From Burkholderia anthina (lineage in GTDB: Bacteria; Pseudomonadota; Gammaproteobacteria; Burkholderiales; Burkholderiaceae): a stretch of DNA of 64,000 nt. Positions within the stretch are counted from its first letter, which is position 1, and every line of letters starts with the position of its first letter. Position numbers and translations under genes: made by a program. Shown here piece by piece: positions 58,604-64,000 of this stretch. Under the pieces are notes generated by a model. That model was not told the origin of the DNA. It made no database searches and worked only from the letters and a program-made list of their open reading frames with translations. The DNA lies in assembly GCF_902498995.1 (NCBI RefSeq), contig NZ_CABVLY010000004.1, forward strand, positions 248,001 through 312,000. The letters are read 5' to 3'.

Positions 58604-59926
58604 TCACGCATCGCGGTCCGCGATCAGCGGGACGGCCGACAGCGGAATCGCGCCGCTCGACGTGATCAGCACCTGTTCCTCGAGCTTCACGCCTTCGGCG
58701 CCGCCCTGCACGCCGATGTAGCTTTCGACCGACACGACCATGTTTTCCTGGAACGTGCCGTCATACCCCCACGCGTCGAAATCGACCGCATACGCGACGC
58801 TCGGATATTCGTCGACCAGCCCGACGCCGTGCAGCATCATCATGTAGCGGTTGTGGACGTAGCGCTCCGGCACGGGCCAGCAGCGCTCCGCGAACTCGCG
58901 GAACGTGACGCCCGCGCGCAGCAGCCCGACGTTGTGCAGGATCTGGTCTTCCGCATAGCCGAGCAGATCGCGCTGGCGCGCGGACACGCCGCGGCCCGGA
59001 CACACGAAACTGCGCGAAATGTCGGACAGGTAGCCGCCGGGCCCGACCATGTCGGTGTCGAAGCACACCATGTCGCCCGGCTCGATCACGCGGTTCGACG
59101 CATCGCGAAACCACGGATTGGTGCGCGGGCCCGACGACAGCAGCCGGCTTTCCGCCCATTCGCCGCCGTGCGCGATGTTCGTCTCGTGAAAGACGCTCCA
59201 CAACTGGTTCTCGGTGATGCCCGGGCGCAGCGCCTCGCGCATGCGCGCGACGCCGAGATCGCACACGCCCATCGACACGCGATGCTGCGCGATTTCCTCC
59301 GGGCCTTTCACGACGCGCGCCTGTTCGGTCAGCGGTTGCGCGTCGAACAGCTGGACGCCGAGCCGCGTCAGCCGTTCGGCGCCCCACGGATCGCAGCGGT
59401 CGACGGCGAGCCGCATGTTGCCGCCGCCGTGCGCATGCAGCAGATCGGCGATCTCGTGCGCCCATGCATCGGCCTTCTCCTCGACGCGCGGCCCGGCCAG
59501 GAAATAGATCCACGGCGTGGCGGGCCGGATCTCGTCGATCGATTCGATGTGTTCGCTGTTGTGCTTGCTGCTCGTGAAATCGAACAGCACGAGCGGGCCG
59601 TCGGTCGCGATGAACACGTAGCGGCTCGGCGAATGCATGACCCACAGGCCGAGATTGTTCGTGTCCGTCGCATAGCGGATGTTCAGCGGATCGGCGAGCA
59701 GCATCCCCGCGTAATCGTGCTTGCGCAGTTGTTCCCGCAGCCGTTCGACACGGTACGCGCGCAGCGCGCGGCGATCGATCGCATCGAATGCGTCGAGCAG
59801 CGCGCGATCGACCGGCGCGACGCGGTGGCCCCGCACCAATGCGTCGTCCCGGTACGCGGGAGCGTCGGGCATGCCTGACAGCGACGAAACAGCGCGGGGA
59901 AATTGCGGGGCAGTATTCACGATCAC
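58604..59926 (-). CDS. M24 peptidase-fold protein, DddP-like
   Basis: A 440-residue protein of the creatinase/aminopeptidase fold. Likely metal ligands are D290, D292, D302 (S-D-I-S-R-S), H366, E401 and E416, with D372 as candidate base in H-G-V-G-L-V-D-E. These seven match, at a constant offset of five, the residues I recall for the DMSP lyase DddP; D-P-L-N-I-R-Y-A-T-D-T and S-G-P-R-T-N-P-W-F are also DddP-like. A prolidase or ectoine-hydrolase role is less likely. The GTG at 59926 follows AAGGGAG. It leads the group that includes OCD and MarR. Confidence 0.8.
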   Translation of the reverse strand: MIVNTAPQFPRAVSSLSGMPDAPAYRDDALVRGHRVAPVDRALLDAFDAIDRRALRAYRVERLREQLRKHDYAGMLLADPLNIRYATDTNNLGLWVMHSPSRYVFIATDGPLVLFDFTSSKHNSEHIESIDEIRPATPWIYFLAGPRVEEKADAWAHEIADLLHAHGGGNMRLAVDRCDPWGAERLTRLGVQLFDAQPLTEQARVVKGPEEIAQHRVSMGVCDLGVARMREALRPGITENQLWSVFHETNIAHGGEWAESRLLSSGPRTNPWFRDASNRVIEPGDMVCFDTDMVGPGGYLSDISRSFVCPGRGVSARQRDLLGYAEDQILHNVGLLRAGVTFREFAERCWPVPERYVHNRYMMMLHGVGLVDEYPSVAYAVDFDAWGYDGTFQENMVVSVESYIGVQGGAEGVKLEEQVLITSSGAIPLSAVPLIADRDA

Positions 59927-59999
59927 GACGGCTCCCTTCTGACTGGAGTGTGAGCGCCCGGGATGGAGCGCGGATCCGACGCATTGCCTGTGTCGACGC

Positions 60000-60029
60000 A
60001 GATTAGTCCCGCGTGGAACCAACTGTCAA
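60000..60029 (-). promoter_or_regulatory. putative promoter of the DddP-like gene
   Basis: On the minus strand, a consensus TTGACA (60029-60024), an 18-base spacer and TAATCT (60005-60000). The start would be about 65 bases ahead of the GTG. Confidence 0.45.
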
Positions 60030-60174
60030 TGCGCTAAAAATGTGTTTACCCTTGCTTCGCGAACGGCCCGCGAAGGGTCGGCGGAATGCAGGCGGGCACC
60101 CGCGCGTTCGCGCGGAAGCCGCCCCGTTACGGCCATTCAGACGCGGGGCCGGCGACGCGCGCCGGCCCGCCGCT

Positions 60175-62211
60175 TTACAGATCCTTGACGAGCCGCAGCG
60201 CGTCGTAGATCGCCGCATGCGTGTTGCGCGCGGACACCGCGTCGCCGATCCGGAACAACTGGAAACGTCCCGCCGGATTGCGGTTTTCGACCTGCGGCTT
60301 GCCGTCGATCAGGTCGTCGTAGTTCACCGCGCCGAGGTTCGTCGACTGCGGCTTCAGCGCGAAGTACAGCTCGTCCATCGGGATCGTGCCGTGATTGACG
60401 ACGATCTGGTCGTAGCGGCGCTCGTTGCGGATGCCGCCGTAATCGCTGCCGACGATCGCGACCAGTTCGTCGCCTTCGCGCCGCACGGCCTCGAGCCGGT
60501 ACGTGACCGTAAACGTCGTGTCGAGCTTCTGCAGCGAACGCATGTACGGCACCAGATTCATGCTCATCACTTCGGGCGAGAACGCGCGGTCGGGCGTCAT
60601 GATCTCGACCGCACCGCCCGCGTGCGCGATGGTTTCCGCCGCCTGCAGCGCCGGATGATCGCCCGCGTCGTCGTAGATCAGCACGTTGCGGCCCGGCTTC
60701 ACGTCGCCGGAAATGATGTCCCACGCGGACACCACGTGCTCGCCGCCCGAGGTCAGCACGTCGACGTCCGGCATGCCGCCCGTCGCGACGATCACGACGT
60801 CGGGCCGTTCGTCGAGCACGGTCGACGCGTCCGCCCACGTGTTGAACGCGAAGCGCACGCCGAGCCGCTCGCATTGCGCCATCCGCCAGTCGACGATGCC
60901 GAGCATCTCCTTGCGACGCGGCGTCTGCGCCGTCAGGCGCACTTGCCCGCCCGGATGGCCGGTCGCCTCGAATACGACCACCTCGTGCCCGCGCTCGCCG
61001 GCCACGCGCGCCGCTTCGAGCCCGGCAGGCCCCGCGCCGACGATGACGACCTTGCGCTTCGCCGGCGCGGGCGGGATCACGTGCGGCATCGTCGTCTCGC
61101 GACCGGTGGCCGCGTTGTGGATGCAGAATGCGGCGCCGCCCTGGTAGATCCGGTCGAGGCAGTAATTCGCGCCGACGCACGGGCGAATGTCGTCTTCGCG
61201 GCGCTCGATGATCTTGCGCACGATATGCGGATCGGTCATGTGCGCGCGCGTCATGCCGATCATGTCGACCTTGCCCGACGCGATCGCATGGCGCGCGGTC
61301 GGCACGTCCTGGATGCGCGCCGCGTGAAAGGTCGGGAATTCGGTGATGCCGCGTATCTCGCCCGCGAAATCGAGGTGCGGCGCGCTCTTCATCCCCATGA
61401 TCGGGATGATGTCCGTCAGGCCCGCATCGGTCTCGAGATGCCCGCGAATCACGTTCAGGAAGTCGATCAGGCCGCTCGATTTCATCGCGAGCGACAACTG
61501 GACACCCTCTTCCTTCGTCAGCCCGCCCGCGATCATTTCGTCGGCGGTATAGCGGATTCCGACGACGAATTCGTCGCCGACGCGCTTGCGGATCGCGCGC
61601 AGCACGTCGAACGTGAAGCGCATCCGGTTTTCGAGCGGGCCGCCGTACGGCGCGTCGAGCGTGTTCGTCAGCGGCGACCAGAACTGGTCCATCAGGTGTC
61701 CGTAAGCTTCCAGCTCGATCCCGTCGAGGCCGGCCGCCTTCATCCGCTCCGCCGCGTCCGCATAGTCGCGCACGATGCGTTCGATGTCCCACTCCTCCAT
61801 CTTCTTCGGAAACGCGCGGTGTGCCGGTTCGCGGGCATGCGACGGCGACACCGCCGGCAGCCAGTCGCCTTTGTCCCAGCGCGTGCGGCGGCCGAGATGC
61901 GTGAGCTGGATCATCACCTTCGCGCCGTGCTCGTGACACTCGTCGACGAGATCCTTCATCCACGGCACCACTTCGTCGCGGTACGCGAGGATGTTGTTGA
62001 ACACCGGCGGGCTGTCCTTCGAGATCGCCGCGGAGCCGGCCGTCATCGTCAGCGCGATGCCCGCCTTCGCGCGCTCGACGTGGTACGCGCGGTAGCGCGC
62101 CTTCGGCATCCCGTCCTCCGCATAAGCCGGCTCGTGCGACGTCGTCATGATGCGATTGCGAAACGTCAGATGTTTGAGGGTATACGGCTGGAGCAGTGGA
62201 TCGTTCGACAT
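60175..62211 (-). CDS. FMN/FAD N-demethylase of the DgcA / N-methylproline demethylase family
   Basis: A 678-residue protein. An Old-Yellow-Enzyme TIM barrel (about 1-340) is followed by a cysteine cluster (C-V-G-A-N-Y-C, then F-C-I-H-N) and FAD/NAD domains (V-I-V-G-A-G-P-A-G-L-E). This layout is that of NADH:flavin oxidoreductases that demethylate dimethylglycine, stachydrine or N-methylproline and release formaldehyde. The ATG at 62211 follows GAGG. It is divergent from a TetR gene with a large nested operator between. The substrate is not determined from sequence. Confidence 0.88.
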   Translation of the reverse strand: MSNDPLLQPYTLKHLTFRNRIMTTSHEPAYAEDGMPKARYRAYHVERAKAGIALTMTAGSAAISKDSPPVFNNILAYRDEVVPWMKDLVDECHEHGAKVMIQLTHLGRRTRWDKGDWLPAVSPSHAREPAHRAFPKKMEEWDIERIVRDYADAAERMKAAGLDGIELEAYGHLMDQFWSPLTNTLDAPYGGPLENRMRFTFDVLRAIRKRVGDEFVVGIRYTADEMIAGGLTKEEGVQLSLAMKSSGLIDFLNVIRGHLETDAGLTDIIPIMGMKSAPHLDFAGEIRGITEFPTFHAARIQDVPTARHAIASGKVDMIGMTRAHMTDPHIVRKIIERREDDIRPCVGANYCLDRIYQGGAAFCIHNAATGRETTMPHVIPPAPAKRKVVIVGAGPAGLEAARVAGERGHEVVVFEATGHPGGQVRLTAQTPRRKEMLGIVDWRMAQCERLGVRFAFNTWADASTVLDERPDVVIVATGGMPDVDVLTSGGEHVVSAWDIISGDVKPGRNVLIYDDAGDHPALQAAETIAHAGGAVEIMTPDRAFSPEVMSMNLVPYMRSLQKLDTTFTVTYRLEAVRREGDELVAIVGSDYGGIRNERRYDQIVVNHGTIPMDELYFALKPQSTNLGAVNYDDLIDGKPQVENRNPAGRFQLFRIGDAVSARNTHAAIYDALRLVKDL

Positions 62212-62278
62212 GGAATGCCTCGTGAAAGGAACGGGAGCGTGGTTCGTGACTGCCTGACATGAACACCAGTTGCGACTC

Positions 62279-62307
62279 AGGTTAGAATCGCTGTACATAT
62301 GTGTCAA
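62279..62307 (-). promoter_or_regulatory. putative promoter of the flavin demethylase gene
   Basis: On the minus strand, consensus TTGACA (62307-62302), a 17-base spacer and TAACCT (62284-62279). It is embedded in the operator at 62290-62331, so bound repressor would block it. Confidence 0.5.
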
Positions 62308-62331
62308 GTTGACAAAACAAATATGTACAGC
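62290..62331. promoter_or_regulatory. nested palindromic operator of the TetR gene
   Basis: Outer arms GCTGTACATAT and ATATGTACAGC are perfect 11-bp inverted repeats 20 bases apart. Inside them is TGTCAA-G-TTGACA, another perfect palindrome (62302-62314). The size suits two TetR dimers. It lies between the divergent demethylase and TetR genes. Confidence 0.65.
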
Positions 62332-62471
62332 GAGTTCGGGAAACTCCTTACGACGGGTGTCGCAGGGGGTTTTGAACGGATGGGCGAGTCGCCGCGGCGG
62401 TGGGCTGCGGCACAATGCGGGTTGCGATGTGCGCAACCGATCGACGACTGGAACGAGAGGACGTTTGCCTG

Positions 62472-63101
62472 ATGGAAGAACCGATTGCAGCCGAGAACCT
62501 TCGCGGTTCGGCAGACACGTGGCTGGACGCCGCGACGGAAAGCCTGCTCGAAAGCGGCATCGAGTCCGTGCGGATCCTGCCGCTCGCGAAGAAGCTGAAT
62601 CTGTCGCGCACGAGCTTCTACTGGTTCTTCAAGGACCGCGAGGAATTGCTCGCCACCCTGCTCGCGCGCTGGAAGGGGAAAAACACAGCCAACTGGGTCG
62701 CGCGCACGGAAGCGTATGCGGACTCGATCTCGGAGGCCGTGCTGAACGTGTTCGACTGCTGGTTCGACGACACGATCTTCGACAACCGCTACGAAGCCGC
62801 GATCCGCAGCTGGGGGCAGCAGGCGCCCGAGATCGCGACCGAGCTGGCCGACGCGGACACGAAACGGATCGCGGCGCTGACCGCGATGTTCGAGCGCTTC
62901 GACTACGCGCCGGTCGTCGCGCAGGTGCGCGCCCGCACGATGTATCTGACCCAGCTCGGCTACGTGTCGATGAAGACGACGGAGCCGATGAACGAGCGCA
63001 TGGCGCGCATCGCCACCTACGCGGAAGTGTTCACCGGCAAGCTGCCGACCGAGCGCGAGATGCAGCGGTTCTTCGCGCGCCGCACGCCGGCGGCCGTCTA
63101 G
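62472..63101 (+). CDS. TetR-family transcriptional regulator
   Basis: A 209-residue TetR protein with the helix-turn-helix in about residues 25-55 (L-P-L-A-K-K-L-N-L-S-R-T-S-F-Y-W-F-F) and an all-helical ligand domain. The ATG has GAGG about eleven bases upstream, so the start is moderately sure. It most likely represses the divergent demethylase gene. Confidence 0.88.
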   Translation: MEEPIAAENLRGSADTWLDAATESLLESGIESVRILPLAKKLNLSRTSFYWFFKDREELLATLLARWKGKNTANWVARTEAYADSISEAVLNVFDCWFDDTIFDNRYEAAIRSWGQQAPEIATELADADTKRIAALTAMFERFDYAPVVAQVRARTMYLTQLGYVSMKTTEPMNERMARIATYAEVFTGKLPTEREMQRFFARRTPAAV

Positions 63102-63119
63102 CGAAACGGCCGGGGCCGG

Positions 63120-63144
63120 GCCGCCGGGGCGGTTTCCCGGCGGC
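63120..63144 (+). terminator. hairpin after the TetR gene
   Basis: A perfect 9-bp stem, GCCGCCGGG and CCCGGCGGC, with a 7-base loop, about 20 bases past the stop. No T-run follows. Confidence 0.5.
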
Positions 63145-63169
63145 GCGCCCGTCCCCCGCTTCCCCACGA

Positions 63170-63188
63170 CCCGGCCCGACGGGCCGGG
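63170..63188. repeat. second GC-rich hairpin
   Basis: CCCGGCC and GGCCGGG with a 5-base loop, another strong stem just after the previous one. It may add to termination. Confidence 0.35.
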
Positions 63189-63686
63189 CTCGCGAACGTC
63201 TCCATCGGAATCGAAACCTGCGCGACGCGCCCGGGCCGGCGCGCCGCGCGCGGGCGACCTGTGCCGGCGTCGCTCGCATCGCACGCGTTCGCGTTCGTGC
63301 CTGCCGCGCCCCGACCATGTCCGGCATCGGGGAATCGCCGGGTATACTCCCCTCCAGTATCTGGCATATACTCCCCCCCAGTTTATGAAGCAGTGCGAGA
63401 TCCGGCATGTCCGCGGAGAAGAAAACCGCGCTTCGGCGCGCGCAGGTCGATAATCGAAGCACGACGCGTGCGCGCCGGTTCGCCCTCCCCGACGCCGATT
63501 CGGTACGACATTTGCTGACGTCGAAAGCCGCCCGCAGCCGCCGGATGGCCGAGGCAGGATCCAGCCTGCGCCGTGCGTGAAATACGAAGTCGCTCTCCTG
63601 CTTCAATGCAACATGCGATCCGCTGCACGAAGGGAAGTCGATCCGAACCGTCGTTCACTACCGAAGTACCGAAAAGGAGCATGACC
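63189..63686. other. leader region before gfa
   Basis: About 500 bases without a recognisable gene. It holds the two operator-like boxes at 63345-63383. A short frame from 63406 (about 57 codons) is not like any regulator I know, including FrmR. Confidence 0.5.
63345..63383. promoter_or_regulatory. tandem G-tract operators of the FrmR/RcnR/CsoR type
   Basis: Two 15-base boxes, TACTCCCCTCCAGTA (63345-63359) and TACTCCCCCCCAGTT (63369-63383), 24 bases apart. The reverse strand reads TACTGG-A-GGGGAGTA, close to the TACT-G-tract-AGTA operators of this repressor family. FrmR of this family senses formaldehyde. Confidence 0.55.
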
Positions 63687-64000
63687 ATGTCCGTCGCCAT
63701 TCATCCCACTGTCGATCGCGGTATTCAGAAAGGGGCCGATTCGTTCGCGGGCGGTACGCTGCGCTGCCTGTGCACGCAGGATCCGGTCGAGGTTCGCGTC
63801 GACGCCCAGGTCGCCTTCAATCACGCGTGCGGTTGCACGAAGTGCTGGAAGCCGGCCGGTGCGCTGTTTTCCGTCGTCGGCGTCGTGCCGCGCGACAAGC
63901 TTGCCGTGACCGCGCACGAAGAGAAGCTGCGCGTCGTCGACGACAAGGCGCTGATCCAGCGCCACGCCTGCTCCGCCTGCGGCACCCACCTGTTCGGGCG
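63687..64000 (+). CDS. gfa: glutathione-dependent formaldehyde-activating enzyme, partial
   Basis: The first 104 codons of a Gfa/CENP-V-fold protein; the gene continues past the window. Zinc cysteines are visible as C-L-C near residue 32, C-G-C-T-K-C near 52-57 and C-S-A-C near 97. Gfa is reported to speed formation of S-hydroxymethylglutathione from formaldehyde and glutathione, the substrate of AdhC. I take the second ATG (63687), seven bases after AGGAG. Preceding boxes suggest formaldehyde control. Confidence 0.9.
   Translation, partial: MSVAIHPTVDRGIQKGADSFAGGTLRCLCTQDPVEVRVDAQVAFNHACGCTKCWKPAGALFSVVGVVPRDKLAVTAHEEKLRVVDDKALIQRHACSACGTHLFG

Noticed and set aside
57496-62211. Complete ectoine utilisation cluster
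   Set aside because: An OCD-family enzyme, an M24 protein and an ABC importer resemble part of eut/ehu clusters, but eutA, eutB and eutE are absent and the M24 active site looks more like DddP.
63384-63576. Possible frmR-like regulator between the boxes and gfa
   Set aside because: The short frames starting at 63384 and 63406 do not show the Cys/His pattern or the helical signature of the FrmR/CsoR family.

Overview
The window is high-GC DNA from a Gram-negative betaproteobacterium, most likely Burkholderia sensu lato. This rests on the trimeric porin, RND/OprM efflux, red-type RuBisCO operon and glutathione-based formaldehyde genes. I see no rRNA, tRNA, CRISPR array, transposase or phage gene. 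Nearly all of it is accessory metabolism, and the first half is a one-carbon (methylotrophy/autotrophy) island.

Positions 1-8.8 kb, methanol oxidation. A minus-strand cluster runs xoxF (lanthanide-type PQQ methanol dehydrogenase), xoxG (cytochrome c), xoxJ, an unrecognised secreted protein, cbbR and the start of a moxR-type ATPase. Divergent from it are a small secreted Cys protein and an AcoR-type sigma-54 activator. The 0.5 kb between them holds two back-to-back sigma-54-like promoters and a palindrome.

Positions 8.8-20.3 kb, CO2 fixation. One minus-strand operon, cbbL-S-X-F-P-T-Z-G-A-E-Y, encodes red-type RuBisCO, its activase and the Calvin cycle. Its usual regulator CbbR is encoded about 19 kb away, inside the xox cluster.

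Positions 20.5-30.6 kb, cofactor, sensing and formaldehyde. Here are pqqA (24 residues), an aspartokinase-like kinase, two coupled mini-ORFs, a NarL-type response regulator with its kinase, a TonB receptor, a YVTN beta-propeller protein, then the glutathione formaldehyde route (adhC, fghA) and a VOC protein. XoxF would make formaldehyde, AdhC/FghA would take it to formate, and the cbb operon would refix CO2.

Positions 30.6-43.7 kb, mixed: a GlxA-type regulator, a TerB-like protein, a heptosyltransferase, a secreted intradiol dioxygenase with a Gly-rich lipoprotein and an RcnB-like protein, and an RND efflux operon divergent from its two-component system.

Positions 43.8-50.2 kb hold a LysR-controlled CoA-dependent catabolic cluster (crotonase, CoA-transferase, MFS carrier, hydrolase, SDR). 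Positions 50.3-63.1 kb hold an ETF, a porin, a polar amino-acid ABC transporter, MarR, an OCD-family enzyme, a DddP-like M24 protein, a DgcA-type flavin demethylase and a TetR regulator. This second set looks like uptake and breakdown of a methylated zwitterion. The window ends inside gfa, a glutathione-dependent formaldehyde-activating gene preceded by two G-tract operators of the FrmR/RcnR/CsoR type.
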